A stretch of 64,000 bases of DNA from Bacillota bacterium (GTDB taxonomy: Bacteria; Bacillota; Clostridia; Oscillospirales; Acutalibacteraceae), in assembly GCA_023418995.1 (NCBI GenBank), contig JAEZYP010000065.1, positions 124,001 to 188,000 on the forward strand. The letters run 5' to 3'. Positions 16,856 through 25,502 of this stretch are shown here, one piece after another; within the stretch, counting starts at the first letter, position 1, and every line of letters begins with the position of its first letter. The position numbers and the translations under genes are program-made. The notes beneath the pieces are model-generated. The model saw nothing but the letters and a program-made list of their open reading frames with translations. It was not told the origin of the DNA and ran no database searches.

Positions 16856-17029
16856 GTATAGAGACATTCATGCCGTCTCTATACTCAGGTTGCAAACAAA
16901 CTGACAGACTGAGACAAATCGCGCGAGACAAGAATTTGCAAACGCAGGAAGCAGAATTTTTCGATTTTGCGGTTGCGCGATTTTGTCGCCAGTCTAAGGC
17001 ATAGAGACGATCAGACTGTCTCTATGCCT
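16856..17029. repeat. Quasi-palindromic intercistronic element with two related hairpins
   Basis: Hairpin 1 (16856-16884) has perfect 10-base arms GTATAGAGAC/GTCTCTATAC. Hairpin 2 (16997-17029) has perfect 12-base arms AGGCATAGAGAC/GTCTCTATGCCT. The intervening DNA also folds: AGACTGAGACAAATCGCGC pairs with GCGCGATTTTGTCGCCAGTCT. The whole 174 bases is therefore an imperfect palindrome. It holds no open frame. It could be a mobile palindromic unit or an RNA-stability element that lets the binding protein be made in excess. Confidence 0.7.
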
Positions 17030-17039
17030 TTGGCTTTTT
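16997..17039 (+). terminator. Terminator or attenuator between binding protein and permease
   Basis: Perfect 12-base stem with a 9-base loop followed by TTGGCTTTTTA. It could lower downstream transcription relative to the binding-protein gene. Confidence 0.65.
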
Positions 17040-17122
17040 ATGAGTTCCTACATTTGTTACGAATTTTTACGGTAACTTATTATAACGGGATATAAATTTC
17101 ATTAATTTGGAGGAAAGCACTT

Positions 17123-17764
17123 ATGAATTATCAGGTGCTGATCACACAAATGCTGGAAGCTACGCTGATGTCGCTGCGTATCTTTCTTGTTACTCTGATT
17201 TTTTCACTGCCGCTCGGGCTTCTGGTCGCTATGGGCCGTAGGACTAAAATAAAAATTATTAATCTTCCGGTAAGGTTCTATATTCTGATTATGCGCGGCA
17301 CACCGCTGATGCTGCAGCTGCTGTTCATCTTTTACGGCTTTAAGCCCATCTTCGGGGTACAGCTTGACCGCGTCCTTTCGGCCGAGGTCGCCTTTATCCT
17401 GAACTACGCCGCATATTTTGCCGAAATCTTCCGCGGCGGAATCGAGGGCATTCCGCGCGGACAGTACGAAGCGGCAAAGGTACTCGGTCTGACCCGCAGC
17501 CAGACCTTTTTTCGTATCATCCTCCCGCAGGTGGTAAAACACATTATCCCGCCAATGGGCAACGAGTTCATTACACTGGTTAAAGACACCTCTCTCGCGC
17601 AGGTTATCGGCGTGGTCGAGCTTTTAAAAATCACATCAAACTGGGTCTCCTCCGCGGTCAATATGATGCCGTTCGCAATTGCGGCTCTGTTCTACCTGGT
17701 TATGAACGGAATTGTTACACGCTGTTTTACCGTCGCGGAAAACAAGCTGAACTATTATCGCTAG
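17123..17764 (+). CDS. Polar amino-acid ABC transporter permease
   Basis: 213 aa, His/Glu/Gln/Arg permease family. Membrane segments lie at about 20-40, 55-75, 88-105 and 150-205. Family signatures are RGTPLMLQLLFIFYG (about 58-72) and AAYFAEIFRGGIEGIPRGQ (about 97-115), followed by the ATPase-contact loop EAAKVLGLTRSQTFFRIILP. Ribosome site TTGGAGGAAAG precedes the ATG. Eleven bases separate it from the ATPase gene. Confidence 0.92.
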   Translation: MNYQVLITQMLEATLMSLRIFLVTLIFSLPLGLLVAMGRRTKIKIINLPVRFYILIMRGTPLMLQLLFIFYGFKPIFGVQLDRVLSAEVAFILNYAAYFAEIFRGGIEGIPRGQYEAAKVLGLTRSQTFFRIILPQVVKHIIPPMGNEFITLVKDTSLAQVIGVVELLKITSNWVSSAVNMMPFAIAALFYLVMNGIVTRCFTVAENKLNYYR

Positions 17765-17775
17765 GAGGTTAAAGC

Positions 17776-18540
17776 ATGGATATTCTAACGGCTAAAAACA
17801 TCTTCAAGAGCTTTGACGACGTGGAAGTTTTAAAGGGAATTTCCATTAACGTGACCAAAGGTCAGGTACTGGCGATTATCGGACCCTCCGGCTCCGGCAA
17901 GAGCACGCTGCTGCGCTGCGTGACCCAGCTGGAAACAGTGGATTCCGGTGAAATCAGCATCTGCGGCGAACAGCTGGTGGTAAACGACGCGAACGGAAAG
18001 GCCGTTTACGCGGATAAAGCCTCCTGCGGCCAAATCGGGCTGCATATCGGACTGGTATTTCAGAATTTTAACCTGTTCCCCCATTTGTCCGTTTTGCGGA
18101 ACATCACGGAGGCTCCTGTCTGCGTTCTTAAAAAGTCAAAGGCGGAAGCGGAAAATGCAGCGCGCGAGCTTCTGAAAAAGATGGACCTTGCCGACAAGGC
18201 GGACGCGTACCCCTGCCAGCTTTCCGGCGGGCAGCAGCAGCGGGTATCCATTGCGCGCGCGCTTGCCATGAATCCCGATATCCTTTTCTTCGACGAGCCA
18301 ACCAGCGCACTGGATCCGGAGCTGACCGGCGAAATACTGAAGGTAATCCGCGAGCTTGCCAGCGAACATATGACGATGGTGGTCGTTACACACGAAATGA
18401 AGTTTGCGCGCGATGTTGCGGACCATATCGTATTTATGGATAACGGTGTTATTGTGGAACAGGGCAGCCCGGAGCAGCTTTTCGGGAACACACAGAACGA
18501 AAGAACCAAGACATTTTTATCCCGGTTTAACGAAGGGTAA
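17776..18540 (+). CDS. Polar amino-acid ABC transporter ATP-binding protein (GlnQ-like)
   Basis: 254 aa. Walker A GPSGSGKST (about 36-44), Q-loop VFQNFNLFPHLSVLRN, signature LSGGQQQRVSIARAL, Walker B ILFFDEPTSALD and H-loop VTHEMKFARDVAD are complete. It is the last gene of the importer and is followed by a clear terminator. An 8-residue-class insert (VVNDANGKAVYADK) sits between the first strands, as in several clostridial GlnQ homologues. Confidence 0.93.
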   Translation: MDILTAKNIFKSFDDVEVLKGISINVTKGQVLAIIGPSGSGKSTLLRCVTQLETVDSGEISICGEQLVVNDANGKAVYADKASCGQIGLHIGLVFQNFNLFPHLSVLRNITEAPVCVLKKSKAEAENAARELLKKMDLADKADAYPCQLSGGQQQRVSIARALAMNPDILFFDEPTSALDPELTGEILKVIRELASEHMTMVVVTHEMKFARDVADHIVFMDNGVIVEQGSPEQLFGNTQNERTKTFLSRFNEG

Positions 18541-18566
18541 AGAGAAATTTAAATTTATTATGATAT

Positions 18567-18599
18567 AAGCCCGAAGACAGGGATGTCTTCGGGCTTTTT
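18567..18599 (+). terminator. Terminator of the amino-acid importer operon
   Basis: Stem AAGCCCGAAGACA/TGTCTTCGGGCTT with loop GGGA, then TTT. Transcripts from the convergent aminopeptidase gene may also end here. Confidence 0.85.
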
Positions 18600-18605
18600 G
18601 TGAAT

Positions 18606-20396
18606 TCAGCTGCTAATGGGTTTGGTATGCCTTTTGAGCCACTTCAGCTCTTTTTCGTGGAGGTTCGGAGAAAGTTTCTCATATACAAGAGCATGGTAAT
18701 CATTCAGCCATTCGATTTCTTCCCGGGTCATCAAGGCAGTCAGCAAACCTCCTGTGTCAATAGGAAAATACGTAAGCGGCTCAAATTTCAGGAACTGACC
18801 GTAATCGTTGCAGCAGGCTTCCTTTACCAGCATGATGTTCTCGGTGCGGATGCCGTGATGCCCTTCCTCATAAATTCCCGGTTCATTGGTAATGGTCATA
18901 CCCTTTTTAAAAACCGTATTTCCCTTGATGCTTAACCGCTGCGGTCCTTCGTGAACACCGCTGAACATTCCCACACCATGACCCGTTCCGCAGCGGTAAT
19001 CGATCCCGTGCTTCCACACCTGCTGGCGGGCAAGGATATCCAGATTCCCACCGGTGCAGCCCTCCAGAAAAACCGCGCTCGCAAGCGCAATGTGAGCCTT
19101 AAGCACATAGGTATAATGCTCCTGCTCCTCACGGGTAAGAGACCCCATAACAAAGGTGCGGGTGATATCGGTCGTTCCCTCGAGGTACTGCCCTCCGGAA
19201 TCGATGAGCAAGAGCCCTTTTTCACGGATGACCGCGCAGGAATCGGGTCTCGGGCTGTAATGCATCATTGCGGCGTTGGAGCCGAAAGCGGCGATGGTGT
19301 CAAAACTCTCGCCCATATTATGCGGCTGTTTGGCGCGGCATTCCCGAAGCATATCGCAAACGGTGCATTCCGTCAGCGTTTCGCCCCTTTCCATCTTCTC
19401 TTCAAACTGCACGCAGAAATCCACCATCGCACAGCCGTCCAGAATATGTGCCTGCCTGATATTCTGTATTTCGACGTCGTTCTTGACGCCCTTCAGCGTG
19501 GTCACGATGTCACTGCCCTCTTTTACCGTCACAAACGGGTTCTGGCTCAGGATGCGGTATAAGCTGTAATTCGTCTCAGAGGGGTCAACGATAAATGTCA
19601 TTTCCGTATCGATTTTTCTCAGGGTTTCATCGATTTCCTCATATCGCTTTACGGTAACGCCGTTTTCCTCAAGAACATTCATTACCCCATCGGAAATCCG
19701 TGCGGTATTGATGAACAGCAGCGCGGAGCTTTCGGTGACAAGGGCATAGGAAACCGCAAGCGGATTAAAGGAGATATCGCCGGCACGGATATTCATAAGC
19801 CACGCGACACAGTCCAGCTTCGTAAAAACCTCTCCGTCTGCCTTTCGCCTTTTCAGCGCGGCGCGCACCTGCTCCAATTTTTCGCGGCAGGTAAATCCGG
19901 CATATCTCGCATCATGGAGAAAAACCTCGGTGGCAGGCATTTCCGGTCGGTTCGGCCAGATATCACCGATAAGGTCAATCATTTCAAGCTTCAGATGCCT
20001 CTCAGCAAACGCCTGCCCCATATCCTTTACGCTCGCGGCGGAAAGCAGCCTTCCGTCAAACCCGACGGTGTCTCCATCGTTTAATTTACTTCTGATAAAT
20101 TCAAGATAAGTGGGAATATCCCTTACACCCATGCGAAACAGCCTGATTTCACTGTCTTCCAGCTGGTTTGCAGCCTGAATAAAGTATCTGCCGTCCGTCC
20201 ACAGGCCGCTTTCGGTCTCCGTAACCACTAAAGTGCCGGCGGAACCGGTAAAGCCGGAAAAATAGCTTCTGACCATCCAATGCTCCGGCAGATATTCGCT
20301 CATATGAGGGTCGGAGGACGGAATGATATATGCCTGAACCCCGTTTTCTTTCATTTTGCCGCGCAGGGTAGCCAGTTTTTCATTTACGCTAATCAT
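18606..20396 (-). CDS. Xaa-Pro aminopeptidase (aminopeptidase P, long form)
   Basis: 596 aa M24B peptidase releasing N-terminal residues before proline. It is the long three-domain form: two creatinase-like N-terminal domains (about 1-310) and a catalytic pita-bread domain (about 315-540) followed by a C-terminal extension. Metal ligands are visible: Asp in LLIDSGGQY and in TTDITRTF, His in GTGHGVGMFSGVHEGP, Glu in TNEPGIYEEG and in HGIRTENIML. GGAG precedes the ATG. It is monocistronic and cytoplasmic (no signal peptide). Confidence 0.93.
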   Translation of the reverse strand: MISVNEKLATLRGKMKENGVQAYIIPSSDPHMSEYLPEHWMVRSYFSGFTGSAGTLVVTETESGLWTDGRYFIQAANQLEDSEIRLFRMGVRDIPTYLEFIRSKLNDGDTVGFDGRLLSAASVKDMGQAFAERHLKLEMIDLIGDIWPNRPEMPATEVFLHDARYAGFTCREKLEQVRAALKRRKADGEVFTKLDCVAWLMNIRAGDISFNPLAVSYALVTESSALLFINTARISDGVMNVLEENGVTVKRYEEIDETLRKIDTEMTFIVDPSETNYSLYRILSQNPFVTVKEGSDIVTTLKGVKNDVEIQNIRQAHILDGCAMVDFCVQFEEKMERGETLTECTVCDMLRECRAKQPHNMGESFDTIAAFGSNAAMMHYSPRPDSCAVIREKGLLLIDSGGQYLEGTTDITRTFVMGSLTREEQEHYTYVLKAHIALASAVFLEGCTGGNLDILARQQVWKHGIDYRCGTGHGVGMFSGVHEGPQRLSIKGNTVFKKGMTITNEPGIYEEGHHGIRTENIMLVKEACCNDYGQFLKFEPLTYFPIDTGGLLTALMTREEIEWLNDYHALVYEKLSPNLHEKELKWLKRHTKPISS

Positions 20397-20640
20397 CGTT
20401 TAACACTCCTTCTGTTTTTCTATGACCATTTGCCGGCTTGTTCCTCTGTTGGAACAAGAATCGGTATAAAAAGCAAACATTAAAAATGTATAGGCTTTAT
20501 CTGTGCTAAAGTCAATAATTTATACAGCTCAGAGTAGGAACAGTTCGTATCTAAAAGCTCAGCCATTTTGAATACTTAATGTTATTTGGTCTGTGAAAGT
20601 TGGTGATATTCTTAAAATACCTTGAAAGGAGCAATCGTAT

Positions 20641-21207
20641 ATGACTGCGAAAGAAGAAGTAATGAAAAGGCTTTTCATTACTTTGATTATTATTATTGCG
20701 ATTCCAATGGGATTGTATATTGCCGGTAACTGTTATTATACATCAGCAAGAATATACGAGATGTACTGGAATATAAATCTTTCGAATGATATTAAAGAAA
20801 AATACAATGCTGAGACACCGCCAGATTTTCATGGAGATGGTTCGCGTTACACTGTTTTTCAATTAAATGAATTAAATCCGCCGTTTTTAATAGGCACATC
20901 TAATCAAAAAAATGTTAAAACAGAAAATGAAATTCTGTCAATTCTTAATATACTAGGGGCAGAAAAAAATTGGTATCCTGATTTCTCTCATGTGTATAAG
21001 TGGAAAAAGTTAACTCAACATGATGATTATTTATATATAATATATGATCCAAAAACATCGTTGGTAATTAGGTTATTGTTGTTGCTGATTATTGGATGGA
21101 TTTTGAGTTCCCAAATAGTGGCAACACAGTACAAAAAGATCTTTTCTATGCGATACACAAATTTAATTACACAAAAGGGACGAACTCTCAAGGCTCATTA
21201 TAAATAA
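20641..21207 (+). CDS. Unknown protein with two membrane segments
   Basis: 188 aa, AT-rich compared with its neighbours, with ribosome site AAAGGAG before the ATG. A basic N-terminus leads into a membrane segment (about 9-28). An extracytoplasmic region of about 110 residues rich in Asn, Tyr and aromatic residues follows, then a second membrane segment (about 140-160) and a basic cytoplasmic tail. Just after the first segment is SARIYEMYWNINL, which resembles STRYYEMKWDTNM after the last membrane segment of the M56 protein at 55242. No family recognised. It has its own terminator. Confidence 0.6.
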   Translation: MTAKEEVMKRLFITLIIIIAIPMGLYIAGNCYYTSARIYEMYWNINLSNDIKEKYNAETPPDFHGDGSRYTVFQLNELNPPFLIGTSNQKNVKTENEILSILNILGAEKNWYPDFSHVYKWKKLTQHDDYLYIIYDPKTSLVIRLLLLLIIGWILSSQIVATQYKKIFSMRYTNLITQKGRTLKAHYK

Positions 21208-21225
21208 AAATCCATCCAATAATTT

Positions 21226-21259
21226 AGTCTCCGAATTTAAGGAAATTCGGAGACTTTTT
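21226..21259 (+). terminator. Terminator
   Basis: Perfect stem AGTCTCCGAATTT/AAATTCGGAGACT with loop AAGG, then TTTTT. Confidence 0.85.
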
Positions 21260-21467
21260 ATATTCTACTTTGCTATATTGTTCAGATGTTAAGAAGTATA
21301 AAATGTGTATTTAATATGCATGATTGTAATAAAATTGGTAACATTCGAGGGACTATTTCTGCTGAGCCTATATTTTTGTATTTAAACTATAGGTCGTTTG
21401 CGCTAAAGCTACAACCAAAGGTGGATATCCAGAAATTTAGAACAGCTGCTGTTTTAATTTTCAATAA

Positions 21468-22847
21468 TTAAATTCTATCTAGCAATGGAATGTATCCTCG
21501 CCGCGCGGAAATGCTGCGGTATGCCGGGCGGATGATCTTGCCCGCGTTGATTTGCTCTTCCATCAGATGCGCGCTCCAGCCAGCGATACGGGCCATGGCA
21601 AAGACCGGTGTAAAAAGCTCCGGGGGAAGCCCAAGCATATGGTATACGAAGCCACTATAAAAATCGATGTTCGCGCTGACACCCTTATAGGTTTTGCGCT
21701 CGTTGCCGATTACCTCGGGAGCCAGATGCTCTACAAGCGAATATAGCTTATATTCTTTGGCGAGCCCTTTTTCTTCGGATAAATTCTGGACAAATTTTTT
21801 AAAGATGTTTGCCCTTGGGTCGGAAAGGGAGTAAACCGCATGACCCATTCCGTAAATCAACCCGGATTTGTCAAAGGCTTGTTTATTGAGCAGCTTTTTC
21901 AGGTAATCCCCTACCTTTTCCTCATCCTCCCAGTCGTCGATGTTCTTTTTCATATCCTCAAACATCATCATCACCTTAATGTTTGCGCCGCCGTGCTTCG
22001 GACCCTTGAGCGAACCGAGCGCAGCTGCAATAACCGAATAGGCGTCGGTCCCGGAGGAGGCAACCACATGGGTGGTAAAGCTGGAATTGTTGCCGCCGCC
22101 GTGCTCGGCGTGCAAAACAAGGGCAAGGTCTAAAATTCGGGCCTCCAGCGCGGTATATTTATTATCGATACGAAGCATATACAGTATGTTTTCCGCAGTG
22201 GACAGCTCCGGCTTTGGCGCGTGAATAAAGAAGCTGTTATTTCGGTTCATATTGTGGGCGTAGGCCTGATAGCCGTAAACAGCCAGCTGAGGAAACAGCG
22301 CAATCATCTCGAGGCACTGGCGAAGTACATTTTCAAGCGACATATCGTTCGCCCTCTCGTCGTAAGCGTAAAGAGTCAGCACACTCCTCGCCAGTGTGTT
22401 CATCATATCAAACGTAGGTGCTTTCATAATAATGTCGCGCACAAAATTGGTTGGAAGGCTTCTGTATTTAAACAAAATGTCCTTAAACTCCGACAGTCTT
22501 TCCGGGGCGGGAAGCTCACCGAACAAAAGCAGATATGCTGTTTCTTCAAAGCCAAAACGGTCTTCCGCAATAAATCCGCCCACAATATCCTGAATATTAA
22601 TGCCACGGTAGTAAAGCTCACCTTCGCAGGGTACGCTCCTGCCATCCACCTCTTTGGAGGAAATGATTTCGGATATTTCGGTGAGACCGGTCAAAACGCC
22701 TTTTCCATTGATGTCCCGTAGACCACGCTTCACGTCATATTTCGTATATAAGTCTGTATCGATGGTACTGTGGCTGCGGCAAAGCTCCGTTAGTCCCTGA
22801 ATTTCCGGAGTAATCGAAAAAAAATCGTCATTCGCGTTCCTGACCAT
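21468..22847 (-). CDS. gltA: Citrate synthase
   Basis: 459 aa, Si-type citrate synthase condensing oxaloacetate and acetyl-CoA. The active-site histidines are in LHAEHGGGNNSSF and YGMGHAVYSLSDPRA, and the catalytic Asp is in NIDFYSGFVYHMLG. An N-terminal extension of about 70 residues (MVRNANDDFFSI onwards) is typical of the clostridial group. GGAGAGG precedes the ATG. A MarR regulator gene lies 82 bases upstream on the same strand and may control it. No other TCA gene is nearby, so it probably serves glutamate synthesis. Confidence 0.93.
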   Translation of the reverse strand: MVRNANDDFFSITPEIQGLTELCRSHSTIDTDLYTKYDVKRGLRDINGKGVLTGLTEISEIISSKEVDGRSVPCEGELYYRGINIQDIVGGFIAEDRFGFEETAYLLLFGELPAPERLSEFKDILFKYRSLPTNFVRDIIMKAPTFDMMNTLARSVLTLYAYDERANDMSLENVLRQCLEMIALFPQLAVYGYQAYAHNMNRNNSFFIHAPKPELSTAENILYMLRIDNKYTALEARILDLALVLHAEHGGGNNSSFTTHVVASSGTDAYSVIAAALGSLKGPKHGGANIKVMMMFEDMKKNIDDWEDEEKVGDYLKKLLNKQAFDKSGLIYGMGHAVYSLSDPRANIFKKFVQNLSEEKGLAKEYKLYSLVEHLAPEVIGNERKTYKGVSANIDFYSGFVYHMLGLPPELFTPVFAMARIAGWSAHLMEEQINAGKIIRPAYRSISARRGYIPLLDRI

Positions 22848-22929
22848 ATTACACCTCTCCTTTTTCTGTAAAAATCACGGCGGTTGAATTCTTTTCACTC
22901 TATTTTTTATGGGTTAACAATATCATACC

Positions 22930-23382
22930 TTACATGTTTTGGGGAATTTTGTTGAGAATCCTGTTAACAGTTCGAATTGAGGACTTAAACTCCTCATAAT
23001 CTCTTTCATCAAAGCTCTTCAAAACCGCGTTGAACGAGCCCACAAATTTCTCTCTTCCATATTTGATATACTGCGCGGTCTCCTGCGAGACGGAAATGTG
23101 AATCTTGCGCCTGTCACTGGCGTCGAAGCTACGGACGATATCACCCTGCTCATACAGTTTCTCGATCATTCTGCTCATCTGCTGCGGCGGACAGTGCAGA
23201 GCCGCAGCAAGCTCACTCATCGTCATAGGACCGCTGGTGCTCAAAACAAAAAGCGCGTGAATCTGTGCGCTGGTAAATTCGTCCTTAAAATAATCCTCAA
23301 ACGGCTTAGACAGCTTATGATAAACAAAGACCATAAAATGAAATATATCTTCATCCCTTTGGGCAGCCTGATCTTTTTCCAT
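22930..23382 (-). CDS. MarR family transcriptional regulator
   Basis: 150 aa from the ATG at 23382, chosen because AAGGTG sits 6 bases before it; GTG/ATG codons 6-9 bases upstream are possible. The winged helix-turn-helix covers about 35-105: FTSAQIHALFVLSTSGPMT, MSELAAALHCPPQQMSRMIEKL (recognition helix) and the wing RRKIHISVS. It dimerises through terminal helices. It is a likely regulator of itself or of the adjacent citrate synthase gene. The ligand is unknown. Confidence 0.88.
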   Translation of the reverse strand: MEKDQAAQRDEDIFHFMVFVYHKLSKPFEDYFKDEFTSAQIHALFVLSTSGPMTMSELAAALHCPPQQMSRMIEKLYEQGDIVRSFDASDRRKIHISVSQETAQYIKYGREKFVGSFNAVLKSFDERDYEEFKSSIRTVNRILNKIPQNM

Positions 23383-23502
23383 CCACATCACCTTAGTTAA
23401 CTTTTCATGATATTCAACATTTGTTTAATATATATTACCTTAAATTCATATTTATGTCAAACAAACATTCTGTGAACGAATTATTAATTCGCTAAATAAT
23501 TA

Positions 23503-23532
23503 AACCCTCCGCACGTGAAGTTACGGAGGGTT
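23503..23532 (-). terminator. Terminator of the ABC-F gene
   Basis: Stem AACCCTCCG/CGGAGGGTT with a modest T-rich tail on the minus strand. Confidence 0.6.
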
Positions 23533-23576
23533 ATCTAATACCGATGATAAATTATAATCTATATTGCCGGATACCG

Positions 23577-25175
23577 TCAGGAAAGGATTCCGTCCCTTGC
23601 CTCGAGATACTCGTCATAGGTAGAAATGCGGTCAACGACCCCCTCATCCACAATCTCAATAATACGGTTTGCAATAGATTCTACAAACTGATGGTCATGG
23701 GACGCAAACAGGACGACACCCTTAAAATCAATCAACCCGTTGTTTACAGCGGTAATTGATTCCAGGTCGAGGTGGTTCGTCGGTTGGTCAACCACCAGCA
23801 CATTTGCGCCGAAAAGCATCATTCGGGAGAGCATACAGCGCACCTTCTCGCCACCCGACAGCACATTGACCGGCTTGAGTACATCCTCACCGGAAAAGAG
23901 CATCTTCCCGAGAAAACCACGCAGATAGGTTTCGGTGGTATCCTTGGAATACTGCTCCAGCCACTTAATAATGCTGCTGTCGCAGTCGTTGAAGAACACG
24001 GAGTTATCCTGTGGAAAATAGGATTGGCTGGTGCTTACGCCCCATTTGAAGCTTCCCTCGTCCGGCTCCAGTTCTCCCATAATAATTTTAAACAGTGTGG
24101 TATTGGCGATTTCATTAGCGCCGACAAAAGCAATTTTATCTCCCTTATTAACGCGGAAGCTGACATTGTTCAGTATCTTTATCCCGTCGACAGTCTTGGA
24201 AATTCCGGTTACCTCCAAGATCTCCTTGCCCGGTTCACGATCCATTGTGAACCCGACAAACGGGTAGCGGCGGGAGGATGCGGGCATTTCCTCCACCGTA
24301 ATTTTATCGAGAAGCTTTCTGCGCGAGGTTGCCTGCTTTGATTTTGATTTATTAGCGGAGAACCGCTGAATAAAGCTTTGCAGCTCCTTGATCTTATCTT
24401 CCGTTTTCTTGTTCTGGTCCCGCATCACACGTTGGATCAGCTGGCTTGATTCATACCAGAAATCGTAGTTACCGACATACATTTTGATTTTGTTGTAATC
24501 AATATCAACGATATGGGTACAAACGTTATTCAGAAAATGTCGGTCATGGGAAACCACAATCACCGTTCCCAAATAATCGGCGAGAAAGCCCTCAAGCCAG
24601 GCAATGGATTTGTTGTCGAGGTCATTGGTCGGTTCATCCAGCAGAATAATATCCGGCTGGCCGAACAAGGCCCGCGCCAGAAGCACCTTCACTTTTTCGG
24701 CACCTGTCAGGGTATTCATCACGGAGTAGAGGATGGCATTGTCTACGCCAAGCCCTTGCAGCAGGCGCCCGGCTTCGGTCTCCGCCTCCCAGCCGTTCAG
24801 CTCCGCGAACTCCGCCTCCAGCTCCGCGGCGCGAATTCCGTCCTCATCAGAAAAATCCTCCTTGGCGTAAAGCTTGTCCTTTTCCTGGAGCACTTCATAA
24901 AGGCGGGCATTCCCCATCAAAATGGTTTCAAACACCGTATAGGAATCATAGGCATGGTGATCCTGCTTCAACACCGACATCCGCAGCCTCGGGTCTATCG
25001 TGATTTCTCCCTTGGACGGCTCCAGCTCGCCGGAGAGCAGCTTCAGAAAGGTGGATTTTCCCGCCCCGTTTGCGCCGATTACGCCGTAACAGTTTCCGGC
25101 GGTAAACAGCAGATTAACACGAGAAAATAAATTCTGGCCGTTAAATGCCAGACCGAGATCAGATACAGTAATCAT
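23577..25175 (-). CDS. ABC-F family ATPase with degenerate second nucleotide site
   Basis: 532 aa from the ATG with GGAGG at normal spacing. Two ABC domains are joined by a basic linker (about 245-320) that binds the ribosome in ABC-F proteins; no membrane segments. Site 1: Walker A GANGAGKST, signature variant LTGAEKVKV, Walker B IILLDEPTNDLD. Site 2: Walker A reads GANEIANTT (the Lys is Asn), signature LSGGEKVRC, and Walker B VLVVDQPTNHLD has Gln (CAA) in place of the catalytic Glu. The overall architecture is YkpA/YbiT-like. It probably acts on ribosomes; resistance or translation-factor roles are both possible. Confidence 0.9.
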   Translation of the reverse strand: MITVSDLGLAFNGQNLFSRVNLLFTAGNCYGVIGANGAGKSTFLKLLSGELEPSKGEITIDPRLRMSVLKQDHHAYDSYTVFETILMGNARLYEVLQEKDKLYAKEDFSDEDGIRAAELEAEFAELNGWEAETEAGRLLQGLGVDNAILYSVMNTLTGAEKVKVLLARALFGQPDIILLDEPTNDLDNKSIAWLEGFLADYLGTVIVVSHDRHFLNNVCTHIVDIDYNKIKMYVGNYDFWYESSQLIQRVMRDQNKKTEDKIKELQSFIQRFSANKSKSKQATSRRKLLDKITVEEMPASSRRYPFVGFTMDREPGKEILEVTGISKTVDGIKILNNVSFRVNKGDKIAFVGANEIANTTLFKIIMGELEPDEGSFKWGVSTSQSYFPQDNSVFFNDCDSSIIKWLEQYSKDTTETYLRGFLGKMLFSGEDVLKPVNVLSGGEKVRCMLSRMMLFGANVLVVDQPTNHLDLESITAVNNGLIDFKGVVLFASHDHQFVESIANRIIEIVDEGVVDRISTYDEYLEARDGILS

Positions 25176-25288
25176 AGTTCCTCCATAGTGGCCAATAATT
25201 GAAACACTTAGCATAAAGATAATATAATTTTAGCATAGATCAGAAAATTAAAAAATAGGAGGATACGATGAAGTAAAGGCCTGAACTC

Positions 25289-25317
25289 TTGTTATTTTTG
25301 ATGAACACTGCTATAAT
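25289..25317 (+). promoter_or_regulatory. Candidate sigma-A promoter
   Basis: TTGTTA, 17-base spacer, TATAAT. It points to the zinc-ribbon gene at 25503 across a short unexplained stretch that includes a 30-codon open frame at 25354-25446. A hairpin (AACCGTTGG/CCAACGGTT, 25456-25481) lies in the leader just before the ribosome site. Confidence 0.5.
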
Positions 25318-25502
25318 TATAAAATATTGCGGTAAATAATCAGGTGTTTTGAGGTGACCGCGGCGCAGGACTCCTTCCGGATTGAGCATATTATTAGCAG
25401 CGAGAGCTTTGAACGCATTAAACAGCATATAGAGACAAATAAATAATAAAGAAAAAACCGTTGGATACAATCCCAACGGTTAAGCTACAGGAGGGGTGCC
25501 GT

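Noticed and set aside
21286..21471. 61-codon open frame between a terminator and gltA
   Set aside because: No ribosome site or similarity; composition like spacer DNA.
23772..24341. Plus-strand open frame inside the ABC-F gene
   Set aside because: Antisense shadow.
25456..25481. Hairpin AACCGTTGG/CCAACGGTT as a minus-strand terminator
   Set aside because: It has a T-run only on the minus strand, but no minus-strand gene would reach it past the stronger terminator at 26417; left as a leader hairpin.
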